Part shown: positions 14,661-22,082 of the stretch, piece after piece
Layout of the letters: each line of letters starts with the position of its first letter
How positions within the stretch are numbered: the stretch's first letter is position 1
From: Actinomycetes bacterium
GTDB taxonomy: Bacteria > Actinomycetota > Acidimicrobiia > Acidimicrobiales > RAAP-2
Reading direction: 5' to 3'
DNA: 61,550 bases
Assembly (NCBI GenBank): GCA_021801235.1
Contig: JAJYYG010000157.1
Location: 1 to 61,550 of the forward strand
The notes under the pieces: generated by a model
What the model was told of the DNA's origin: nothing
What the model saw: only the letters and a program-made list of their open reading frames with translations
Databases searched by the model: none
Position numbers and translations under genes: made by a program

Positions 14661-15906
14661 GGAGGTCCTCCAGGACCGCCTGGCCGGCGCGGCGACCCGA
14701 GACGAGCGCTCCCTGGATCGACGGGGTGTCCCGGTGGTCCCCGCAGACATAGCACCCGTCCCCCAGGCGGACCGTCCGGCGCAGGGGGCGCCCCGCCGGA
14801 AAGGCGGGCAGGGCGCCGGGCACGCGACGGACGGCGACGAGCTCCCACCCCGACGTGTCGCAGCCGCAGAGCGAGGCGAGGCGCCTTCTGACCTCCGGCT
14901 CCGCGGTGGCGTCGGGCGCTCCGACCACCGACGTCGCCACCAACGAGGACCCGGCCGGGGCGTAGGAGGGGGCCACGTCGCTGACGACCGCCGTGTTGGC
15001 GATCAGCCGCTCCTCGCCGTCGAGCACCAGCACCGCCGCGCCGAGGGGGGACACCTCGGCGCGGTGGTAGAAGGTGGTCACGCCGCGCAGAGACGGAACG
15101 GGCAGACCGGGCAGCAGCGACGACGCCGAGGCCGGGTCGGCCGCCACGACGACCGCACGGGCGGTGAGCCGTCCACCCCCCGCCAGGTTGACCCCATCCG
15201 CCCTCACCCGGCGGACCGGTTCGCCGAGGAGGAGCCGGTCGGCGGGGAGACCGGACGCCAGCTGGCTGGCCAGCGCGCCCATCCCCTCGGCGGGCAGGCC
15301 GATCCGTCCGGTGGCGAACGAGTGCCAGAAGAGATGGAACAGACGGGCCGAGGTCTCCAGCCCGTCCTCGAGGAAGACACCGGAGAGGAACGGGTACCAG
15401 AGGCGTTCGGACATCGCGCCGCCCATGCCCCACCGTGCCAGCTCGGCGGCGGTCGTCCGGTCGGTGCCCACCGGGCGGCGGGGCCTCGCCAGGTCGCGGG
15501 CCGTCATGGCCGCCAGCGCCAGTTTGGCCCGGGTCGACCCCACCGGGGCGGTGGCGGTCGCAACGATGCCCCGCGGGTGGCCGCGGGGATCCGCGAGCAG
15601 GTGCCGGCGCCCACCCGTAGAGACGGCGACGCCGCGGTCGAAGGTCTGCAGCCGGAGCGCGTCGACGTCCACCACTGAGGCGACCTCGGGGTAGGCGGCG
15701 TTCAGTACCTGGAACCCCCGGTCGATGAGGAAGCCGTCGACCACGTCGGTCGCCACGCGACCGCCCACCCGGTCGGCCGCCTCGACCACGACGACCTCCG
15801 CCCCGCCGGCGCGCAGGGTGCGGGCGGCGGCGAGCCCGGCGAGCCCGGCCCCCACGATCACGACGTCCGCGTCGACCTCCCGACCTCCGCTCCGGTCAGG
15901 AGCCAC
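14638..15906 (-). CDS. FAD-dependent amine-oxidase/protoporphyrinogen-oxidase-like oxidoreductase
   Basis: A 422-residue flavoprotein. The N-terminus carries the dinucleotide fold VVIVGAGLAGLAAARTLR, the acidic EVVVVEAADRVGGRV segment and the VDGFLIDRGFQVLNAAYPE motif; the C-terminus has YVCGDHRDTPSIQGALVSGRRAG, closing the FAD site. This is the NAD(P)/FAD-dependent amine oxidase-like group that includes protoporphyrinogen oxidases and carotenoid desaturases; substrate is unassigned. ATG 15906 overlaps the cytochrome b gene stop by 11 bases, so it is the third gene of the molybdoenzyme/cytochrome b operon, which suggests a link to that redox chain. Confidence 0.82.
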   Translation of the reverse strand: MAPDRSGGREVDADVVIVGAGLAGLAAARTLRAGGAEVVVVEAADRVGGRVATDVVDGFLIDRGFQVLNAAYPEVASVVDVDALRLQTFDRGVAVSTGGRRHLLADPRGHPRGIVATATAPVGSTRAKLALAAMTARDLARPRRPVGTDRTTAAELARWGMGGAMSERLWYPFLSGVFLEDGLETSARLFHLFWHSFATGRIGLPAEGMGALASQLASGLPADRLLLGEPVRRVRADGVNLAGGGRLTARAVVVAADPASASSLLPGLPVPSLRGVTTFYHRAEVSPLGAAVLVLDGEERLIANTAVVSDVAPSYAPAGSSLVATSVVGAPDATAEPEVRRRLASLCGCDTSGWELVAVRRVPGALPAFPAGRPLRRTVRLGDGCYVCGDHRDTPSIQGALVSGRRAGQAVLEDLLTGSPGR

Positions 15907-16591
15907 GGCACCTCCCGGGGTCCCGGCCGGGGTGCTCCTCGTCCAGCCATGCCGGGGCCCGGCGGCGTGCCCATGCCCGGCTGATGTCCCCGCGGACCAT
16001 CGACCGCCGCTCCTCAGGATGGGTGAGCGCCATCACCACATGCCCGGCGACGACGAGCACGAAGGCCACCGCCAGCCAGTTGTGGACGAAGGTGGCCCCT
16101 TCCCGCCACGACAGCGGGAAGGGCCGGAACCATCGGAGGATGCAGCCCGAGACCAGCATCACGAGGCCGGCACCGGCGACGAACGCCGCGTTCAGCTTCT
16201 GGCCCGGGTTGAATTTGCCGATGGGGCGGCCTTCGTGCGCCCGGAGGCACCGGCCTCGGGCCGGGAACGCAGAGCGGAACCAGTCCCGGTCCGCCGGGCT
16301 CCACCGGTTGAACCGGCCGATGTCACTCCGGAGCCCGCGCCCCCACTGCCCGGCGACGCCGACGAGGAGCGGCACGGGGAGGGCCAGGCCAGCGGCGACG
16401 TGGACCTGCTCCACGAGGGAGCGCCGGCCGACCAGGGCGACCACAGGGGTGGAGAAGAGCGCCGCTCCGGTCACCACCACGATCCCGAAGAGCGCGGCGG
16501 TGGCCCAGTGCACCGTGCGCTCGACCCGGTCGAAGCGGACCAGCGGGGCGTCGGGTCGGGTCGGCGCGGTCGGCACTCCCACCCGGCTCAC
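15896..16591 (-). CDS. Cytochrome b561/formate dehydrogenase gamma-type membrane haem protein
   Basis: A 231-residue integral membrane protein with four hydrophobic segments: WATAALFGIVVVTGAALF, VAAGLALPVPLLVGVAG, AAFVAGAGLVMLVSGCIL and VHNWLAVAFVLVVAGHVVMA. His residues positioned to bind two b-type haems are in FDRVERTVHWATAA, LVEQVHVAAGL, ATFVHNWLA and VAGHVVMALTH. The loop GRPIGKFNPGQKLNAAF is typical of the FdhI/cytochrome b561 family. It probably shuttles electrons between quinol and the exported molybdoenzyme encoded just upstream, with which it overlaps by GTGA (start GTG 16591). Confidence 0.88.
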   Translation of the reverse strand: MSRVGVPTAPTRPDAPLVRFDRVERTVHWATAALFGIVVVTGAALFSTPVVALVGRRSLVEQVHVAAGLALPVPLLVGVAGQWGRGLRSDIGRFNRWSPADRDWFRSAFPARGRCLRAHEGRPIGKFNPGQKLNAAFVAGAGLVMLVSGCILRWFRPFPLSWREGATFVHNWLAVAFVLVVAGHVVMALTHPEERRSMVRGDISRAWARRRAPAWLDEEHPGRDPGRCRGS

Positions 16592-17391
16592 GGGTGTACG
16601 TCCGGTGGTCGCCCATCGATCCATGCGTCGATCGGGTACCCGTTGACCTCCCAGTACCCCGGCTGCACCCGGTCCACCAGGCTGATCGTCGAGAGCCACT
16701 TGATCGACTTGTAGCCGTACATCGTCGGCACGGCGAGCCGGACCGGACCGCCGTGCTCCCGGGTGACGGGTGCGCCGAGCATCGAGTAGGCGACGATCGC
16801 CCCGCTCTCACGGGCCTGGTCGATGGTGAGGCTCTCCGTGTAGACACCGTCGAAGGACCTGAAGTGGAACGCGGTCGCCCCGGGCAGCACCCCGGCACGG
16901 TCGGCGAGGTCGGTGAGCCGGACGCCGACCCAGTGCACGTTGTCCACGCGCCAGCCCGTCACGCACTGGAAGTCGGCGGTCAACCGGGTCGCCGGGAGCG
17001 CCTCCAGGTCGGGGACGGCGAGGTGGAGGGGACGAGCCACCATGCCGTCCACGGTCAACCGGAACCCCGCCGGCGGAGCCGGGTAGCCCCCGGTGACCGT
17101 GTAGAGGACGAACCCGCCACCGCCGGGGACCAGATCGGCGATCGTGCTCCCGTGGAGCGCATCCAGCACGCGGGTCAGACCGCTCTGGACGTGCGCTCCG
17201 AACACGATCCCGAGGGCACCGGCCCCGACGATCCCGAGGACGGTCCGTCGCCCGACCGGCAGTCCCCGGGACGGCCCGGCAACCGGCCGGCTGTCCCCAC
17301 CGGAGGCCCCGTCCCCACCGGAGGCCCCGTCCCCACCGGAGGCCCCGCTCCCACCGCCTACCGCTCGGTCTCCCTCGGGACGTTCCTCCAC
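16588..17391 (-). CDS. Exported molybdopterin-dependent oxidoreductase (sulfite oxidase/MsrP-like), Tat substrate
   Basis: A 267-residue protein. After a Gly/Ser-rich N-terminus comes a twin-arginine signal (VGRRTVLGIVGAGALGIVFG, residues about 47-66). The mature part is a sulfite-oxidase-type Mo domain: the Cys ligand is in LTADFQCVTGWRVDNVHW, with FHFRSFDGVYTESL and the C-terminal TMYGYKSIKWLSTISLVD. Such enzymes transfer oxygen to or from sulfite, sulfoxides or similar substrates outside the membrane. GTG 17391 follows CATACT by six bases. The N-terminal GASGGD repeats come from three 18-bp units at 17293-17346. It heads an operon with a cytochrome b and an FAD enzyme. Confidence 0.88.
   Translation of the reverse strand: MEERPEGDRAVGGGSGASGGDGASGGDGASGGDSRPVAGPSRGLPVGRRTVLGIVGAGALGIVFGAHVQSGLTRVLDALHGSTIADLVPGGGGFVLYTVTGGYPAPPAGFRLTVDGMVARPLHLAVPDLEALPATRLTADFQCVTGWRVDNVHWVGVRLTDLADRAGVLPGATAFHFRSFDGVYTESLTIDQARESGAIVAYSMLGAPVTREHGGPVRLAVPTMYGYKSIKWLSTISLVDRVQPGYWEVNGYPIDAWIDGRPPDVHP
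17293..17346. repeat. 18-bp tandem repeat, three copies, in the molybdoenzyme N-terminus
   Basis: Three exact copies of an 18-bp unit encode GASGGD upstream of the Tat signal; copy-number change would keep the frame. Confidence 0.85.
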
Positions 17392-17498
17392 GCCGCCAGT
17401 ATGGACCGGCGGGCTCCCGAGGGATCGGCGCGGCCGTCGGCAGATCCCCGGACCCCGCAGGCGCGGGACCGGGAGGCGAGGCACTACGTTGCTGGACG

Positions 17499-17672
17499 GT
17501 GCAGGAAAGGGCTGTGGGCAGCATGGATGGCGTCGACGCCTCCCGGTACGGCTCACGCTCGCTGCGCGTGGCGCCGTCTCCGCCCGGATCGGGGGAGCAC
17601 CGACGGGAACCTTCACCAGCCGCATGGCGAGACCTCCACCGACCACGGAAGCCGGAAGGAGGACCACCGTGA
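17499..17672 (+). CDS. Possible small leader ORF overlapping the Gfo/Idh start
   Basis: GTG 17499 (or ATG 17523) opens a 57- or 49-codon frame containing VDASRYGSRSLRVAPSP and ending in TGA 17670-17672, which overlaps the GTG of the next gene in the GTGA manner used throughout this window. A TACGTT hexamer lies eight bases before GTG 17499. There is no domain and the composition is simple, so the evidence is position only. It may be a translational-coupling leader or chance. Confidence 0.25.
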   Translation: MQERAVGSMDGVDASRYGSRSLRVAPSPPGSGEHRREPSPAAWRDLHRPRKPEGGPP

Positions 17673-18751
17673 CCGCCCCGTCGCAAGCGGAGGGACGAGA
17701 GCCCCTCTCGGTCGCGCTCGTCGGATACGGGCTCTCCGGGCGCCTGTTCCATGCCCCCTTCATCGCCGCCGTCCCCGGCCTGGACCTGCGATCGGTGGTT
17801 ACCGCCGATCCGGCGCGCTCCTCCCGGGCGCGTCACGACCACCCGGGGGTCAGGGTGCTTCGGGACGTGGGACAGCTCTGGGCCGAGTCGGAGGCACACG
17901 ACGTGGTGGTGGTGGCCGCACCGACGGGGAACCATGGCGCGCTGGCCCGCAGCGCACTCGAACGCGACCTGGCGGTGGTGGTGGACAAGCCGCTCGCGCG
18001 CACCGCGGCCGAAGGGCGCTCGATCGTCGAGCTGGCTGCGGCCCGCGGCCTGGCGCTGACCGTGTTCCACAACCGTCGCTGGGACAGCGACCACCTCACG
18101 GTGCGGGCGCTGGTCGCTGCCGGGACCCTGGGTACCATCGTCCGGTACGAATCCCGCATGGAGCGGTGGCAACCGGTCCTCGACCGCGCCCGGTGGCGTG
18201 AACGGCTCTCCCCGGAGGAGGGCGGCGGGGTCCTGCTCGATCTGGGGAGCCATCTCGTCGACCAGGCGCTGACCCTGTTCGGTCCGGTCGCCGGCGTCTA
18301 CGGCGAGATCGCCTCCCGCCGGGGCGGATCGGACGACGAGTGCTTCCTGGCACTGGCCCACCGGTCGGGGGTGCGCTCCCATCTTTCGCTCGGGCTGGTG
18401 TTCGCCAGGCCCGGCCCCCGGCTCCGGGTGATCGGCGACCAGGGGAGCTTCGAGCTCGAAGGCGTGGACGGCCAGGAGGCCGCGCTCCGGGGAGGGGCGC
18501 TCCCTGACGCCGTCGCCTTCGGGCTCGAACCGCCCGAGCGGTGGGGAACGGTGTGGACCGGCGGACCGGGTGCTCCGGTGACGAGCGAGCGCGGTCGCTG
18601 GATCGAGTTCTACACAGGGCTGGAACGCAGTCTGCGGGACGGTGCCCCGCTCCCGGTCGACCCGCGCGACGCGATCGCCGGTCTCGCCGTCCTCGACGCG
18701 GCGAGGCGATCGAGCTCGACCGGCGAGGTGACCGTCCCGTCGGACGGTTGA
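17669..18751 (+). CDS. Gfo/Idh/MocA-family NAD(P)-dependent oxidoreductase
   Basis: A 360-residue dehydrogenase. The Rossmann motif is VALVGYGLSGRLFHAPFI, followed by VVVVAAPTGNHGALARSAL, the catalytic-lysine region VVVDKPLARTAAEG (usual form EKP) and TVFHNRRWDSDHLTV; the C-terminal half is the mixed beta-sheet substrate domain with the GGGVLLDLGSHLVDQALTLFG motif. Such enzymes oxidise or reduce sugars, inositols and related compounds; substrate is not predictable. GTG 17669 is preceded by AAGGAGG. It stands alone, divergent from the molybdoenzyme operon. Confidence 0.9.
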   Translation: MTAPSQAEGREPLSVALVGYGLSGRLFHAPFIAAVPGLDLRSVVTADPARSSRARHDHPGVRVLRDVGQLWAESEAHDVVVVAAPTGNHGALARSALERDLAVVVDKPLARTAAEGRSIVELAAARGLALTVFHNRRWDSDHLTVRALVAAGTLGTIVRYESRMERWQPVLDRARWRERLSPEEGGGVLLDLGSHLVDQALTLFGPVAGVYGEIASRRGGSDDECFLALAHRSGVRSHLSLGLVFARPGPRLRVIGDQGSFELEGVDGQEAALRGGALPDAVAFGLEPPERWGTVWTGGPGAPVTSERGRWIEFYTGLERSLRDGAPLPVDPRDAIAGLAVLDAARRSSSTGEVTVPSDG

Positions 18752-18859
18752 CCCCGCCACCGACCCCGCCACCGACCCCGACACCGACCCGCCACGCCGG
18801 TCGTCCACGCCTGCGGCTCGCATGGAGGATTCGAGGGGACCCACCCCCACCCCTGTCTG
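18752..18859. repeat. Short Pro/Thr-type tandem repeat between convergent genes
   Basis: The sequence ccgccaccgaccc recurs with small variation at about 18753-18800 just after the Gfo/Idh stop. No terminator hairpin with T-tract is apparent in the gap. Confidence 0.4.
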
Positions 18860-20302
18860 CTACGGCGTGGCGAACGCGTAGATCGGCATGCCGTTGTAGT
18901 CCTGGGAGAACTGGGGAAGGTAGGGCCCGTTGACGACGACGGCCAGCGATCCGACCGGTGCCGGTCCGGCGTCTCCCTCGATGGTGACGATGGCACCGTC
19001 GAGCCACCGTTGGGCGACGATGCCGACATGGAGCGACGTGGCCGTGCTCCAGGGACCGGTGCCGTACAGCACCGCGTCGCCCGGCTCGGGCGCCCCACTG
19101 GGTGCGATCAGGGAGGAATTGGCCGCGGCCCACCCGTAGATGTCCCCGGTGAACGAGAAAGACGGGATCGGTACGCCGGCCTGGCGCCAGACCCATGTGG
19201 CGAAGAGGGCGCACCACTCCTCGCACGGACCGTACGGATTGCAGAACGAACCCGGATCGGGATCACTCTCCACCTGCGCGTCCGCGAGGGAGACGATCGA
19301 GGCGGCAAGCGGGTCGGGAGGCCCGCCGTCCGGTCCGGTGAACGAGTAGTTCCAGCCGTCCGGCTCCAGGAGCCAGTACCCGAGGCCGTCTTCGGTGAGA
19401 GCGATCGCCGCCACGGGTGGCACGTCGGCCGGGTTCCCGTCCAGGCCTCCCCCGAGCGACCCGTAGTAGGCGACATCGCCGAACCCGAAGATCCCTCCGT
19501 CCGTGGCGACCAGCAGGTAGCCGGCGCCATTGTGGCTGGGGGCGATGCCGACCACGGGGTCGTTCAACACCTGGCCACCCATCGATCCGTAGAACGGGGC
19601 GTTCCCGAAGGCGAAGACCCCGCCGTCGCCCGCCACGAGCCAGTAGCCACCCCCGTCCGCGGTAGCGGCCATGCCGGCCACCGGGGACACCAGCGCGGTG
19701 CCACCCATCGAACCGTCGAAGACGGCGTCGCCGAACGCGAAGATCCCCCCGTCCGACGCCACCAGCCAGTATCCCCGGCCGCCCGGAGCGGCCGCCATCC
19801 CGACGATCGGCTGTTCGAGCGGGTGTCCGCCCATCGATCCGTAGAACGCGGCGTCCCCGAAGGCGAACACCCCCCCGTCCATGGCGACCAGCCAGTAGCC
19901 ACGCCCGTCGGGGGTCGCTGCGATGCCCACGACCGGTCCCTCGAGTGCCAATGATCCGAGCGATCCGTAGAACGCGGCGTCCCCGAAGGCGAAGACCCCG
20001 CCGTCGGCTGTGGCGATCCAGTACCCCTGGGACCCGGCGACCGGATCCACGGCCATGGCGACCACCACGGAGTTCAGCGGCGGAGGGGATCCGGGGTCGA
20101 GGCTGCGCGCGTCCCCGAACTCGATCACCCCGCCCCCGCCGTACACGTGCGGCCTGGGTGCGATCGATGTCGTCGTGGGGGGGACGGCAGCGCCGGCCGG
20201 CCTCCCGGCGCCGACCACCGACACCAGCGCGGCGCCGAGGCCCAGCGCCAGTCCGGCGACCAGCCTCGCCCCACGGCGCCGCGAAGCGGAGCTGGACGGC
20301 AT
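18860..20302 (-). CDS. Secreted protein: tandem propeller-like repeats plus C-terminal CHAP-type amidase domain
   Basis: A 480-residue exported protein. A signal peptide (ARLVAGLALGLGAALVSVVG, then AGAAV) is followed by five to six repeats of about 49 residues built on GYWLVASDGGIFAFGDA and FYGSMGG, predicted to fold as a beta-propeller-like module. The last 130 residues look like a CHAP/NlpC hydrolase: the candidate nucleophile Cys is in CEEWCALFATWVWRQAG and the His in SLHVGIVAQRW, with PEPGDAVLYG between. CHAP enzymes cleave peptidoglycan amide bonds. The start follows TACCAT by six bases (20314-20309). The combination suggests a wall-anchored remodelling enzyme or bacteriolysin; the role of the repeats is unknown. 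Confidence 0.82.
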   Translation of the reverse strand: MPSSSASRRRGARLVAGLALGLGAALVSVVGAGRPAGAAVPPTTTSIAPRPHVYGGGGVIEFGDARSLDPGSPPPLNSVVVAMAVDPVAGSQGYWIATADGGVFAFGDAAFYGSLGSLALEGPVVGIAATPDGRGYWLVAMDGGVFAFGDAAFYGSMGGHPLEQPIVGMAAAPGGRGYWLVASDGGIFAFGDAVFDGSMGGTALVSPVAGMAATADGGGYWLVAGDGGVFAFGNAPFYGSMGGQVLNDPVVGIAPSHNGAGYLLVATDGGIFGFGDVAYYGSLGGGLDGNPADVPPVAAIALTEDGLGYWLLEPDGWNYSFTGPDGGPPDPLAASIVSLADAQVESDPDPGSFCNPYGPCEEWCALFATWVWRQAGVPIPSFSFTGDIYGWAAANSSLIAPSGAPEPGDAVLYGTGPWSTATSLHVGIVAQRWLDGAIVTIEGDAGPAPVGSLAVVVNGPYLPQFSQDYNGMPIYAFATP

Positions 20303-20308
20303 CCCGGG

Positions 20309-20314
20309 ATGGTA
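20309..20314 (-). promoter_or_regulatory. -10 box (TACCAT) for a leaderless exoprotein mRNA
   Basis: On the minus strand TACCAT is followed by six bases and the ATG at 20302, without a Shine-Dalgarno sequence. Confidence 0.45.
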
Positions 20315-20555
20315 GCCCGTCGTTCCCGAAGACCGCCACGCGCAACGGCTCTCGGCAACCGGTCGCGGATCCGCCGTCATCCCCGACCGGGAGGACCGAT
20401 CGCCCGGAGGGGCACAGCCGCGGGACCTCGGGGGCGGTGCACAGAGCGCCGCGCGGAAGGGTGTGGATGCAGGCCGGGCCAGAGGATACCCTGGGTCCAT
20501 ACATTGAGGTTCGTTTAGCTGGTTATTCAGCACGCAGAGTGGGGGAGGCGCCACC

Positions 20556-22007
20556 ATGAGTGACACCGCACTGGGGCCCGGTTGGTGGAGGGCCGCCGAC
20601 GGGAAGTGGCATCCTCCGGAGCTCCGGCCGCCGGGGACCATGCCGAGCGCGGTCGAATCCGTCGAGGAAGTCCGCAGTCACGCCGCCGACCCGTCAGCGG
20701 AACAAGGCGGGGTGATCGACGGCGGGGTGATCGACGGCGGAGGCCCCGGAATGGCAGACGCGGGCCCGGCGGTCCCTGCGACGGAGGCCGGCGGAGCCGC
20801 GGGCGGTGAGGTGCCGCCTCCGGATGCCTCGATGGCGCAGGGCGCAGCCGAGCCCGACCTTCCGGTCGAGCAGGTGCCACCGGTCGCCCCCGCTTCGTCG
20901 ATGCTGCTCCGTCCCGTTCCGGACAGGGATCCGCCGCCCTACGTGCGGGAGGTCGACCTTCCGCCTCATCTGATGCGACCCATCCCGCCGTTCTCTCCCG
21001 GGGCAGCCCGATCGGAACCTGCCGTCGGGGGCGACCCGGTTGCGCGGACCTGGACGCCGACGATCGTTCCGATGCCCGTGGAGGAGCCCCAGCCCGAGTC
21101 CGAGGGTCCGGGAGATGATGAGGACCGGTTGGCTGTCGTCACCGGAGAGGTCGTCCCGGTGGAGGGCGCGTTCGAGGCACCTGGCCCGGTCGAGGCCGTC
21201 CCACCCGCCGCGGTGGAGGCGGACGAACAACAGTTCGCGTGGCCGGATGTCGTGGGTGAGCCGGTAGCGTCACCTGCTTACGACGTCGACGTTGTGCCGT
21301 CCCCGACCGGGGTCGAGCCCGTCGAAGCCGAACCTCGTGGTGTCGTCGATCCGGCGACCGACGTCGAAGCACTCGACGACCTCGACGACGACGGGCCCGT
21401 CTCCCTCCATTCGCTCGTCTTCCAGGCACCCGCACCCGCACCCGCACCGGTGGTGGCGGAGGCACCCGCGGCACCGGTGGCACCCGCGCCCGAGCCCGCA
21501 CCGATGGCGGCCGAGGCTCCGGCACCGGTGGCACCCGCGCCCGAGCCCGCACCGGTGGTGGCGGAGGCACCCGCACCCGCACCCGCACCCGCACCCGTGG
21601 TGGCCGAGGCACCGGCACCCGCACCCGCACCGGTGGTGGCCGAGGCACCCGCACCCGCACTCGCACCCGAGCCTGCGCCGGTGGTGGCCGAGGCACCCGC
21701 AACCTCACCGGCGGCACCTGCACCCGCACCTGCCACACGTGAGCCGGAACGGGCACCCCAGACCCGCAACCCCGGCCTTTCACCCGTGGTGGCGGCGAAG
21801 AACGCCGAGCTCTTCAAAGGGGGTCCTGAATTCCAGGACATCTTCCAGTTGGCGCTGAAGGGTTCGTCCCTGGCGGACGAGGTCAAGGTGCAGTACGACG
21901 CCACCAGCCAGCGTGCTGCGGAGATCGCGGCCGCAGGCGCCTCCGGCAAGTCCAGCCCGTCCGCTGAGGACAAGTCCGGGAGGCGGTGGCGCAAGAAGGG
22001 TCGTTGA
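20556..22007 (+). CDS. Pro/Ala-rich low-complexity protein with short N-terminal WW-like motif
   Basis: A 483-residue acidic protein. The N-terminus LGPGWWRAADGKWHPPEL resembles the short DUF2510-type Trp motif found in actinobacterial membrane-associated proteins. Residues about 285-395 are tandem APAPAPVVAEAP repeats. The C-terminal 90 residues are different and look folded (AAKNAELFKGGPEFQDIFQL, LADEVKVQYDATSQRAAEI), ending in a basic tail GRRWRKKGR. No signal peptide or membrane span is seen. ATG 20556 has gggggagg upstream. The function is unknown; by composition it could be a scaffold or spacer protein. It precedes pcrA by 75 bp. Confidence 0.7.
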   Translation: MSDTALGPGWWRAADGKWHPPELRPPGTMPSAVESVEEVRSHAADPSAEQGGVIDGGVIDGGGPGMADAGPAVPATEAGGAAGGEVPPPDASMAQGAAEPDLPVEQVPPVAPASSMLLRPVPDRDPPPYVREVDLPPHLMRPIPPFSPGAARSEPAVGGDPVARTWTPTIVPMPVEEPQPESEGPGDDEDRLAVVTGEVVPVEGAFEAPGPVEAVPPAAVEADEQQFAWPDVVGEPVASPAYDVDVVPSPTGVEPVEAEPRGVVDPATDVEALDDLDDDGPVSLHSLVFQAPAPAPAPVVAEAPAAPVAPAPEPAPMAAEAPAPVAPAPEPAPVVAEAPAPAPAPAPVVAEAPAPAPAPVVAEAPAPALAPEPAPVVAEAPATSPAAPAPAPATREPERAPQTRNPGLSPVVAAKNAELFKGGPEFQDIFQLALKGSSLADEVKVQYDATSQRAAEIAAAGASGKSSPSAEDKSGRRWRKKGR

Positions 22008-22082
22008 CACCGGCCACCGCCCGGGCCGCCAGGGGCGGGATCACGCCCGCCGCCTGTCATCGGGTGTCACCGCTCCCGGTTA

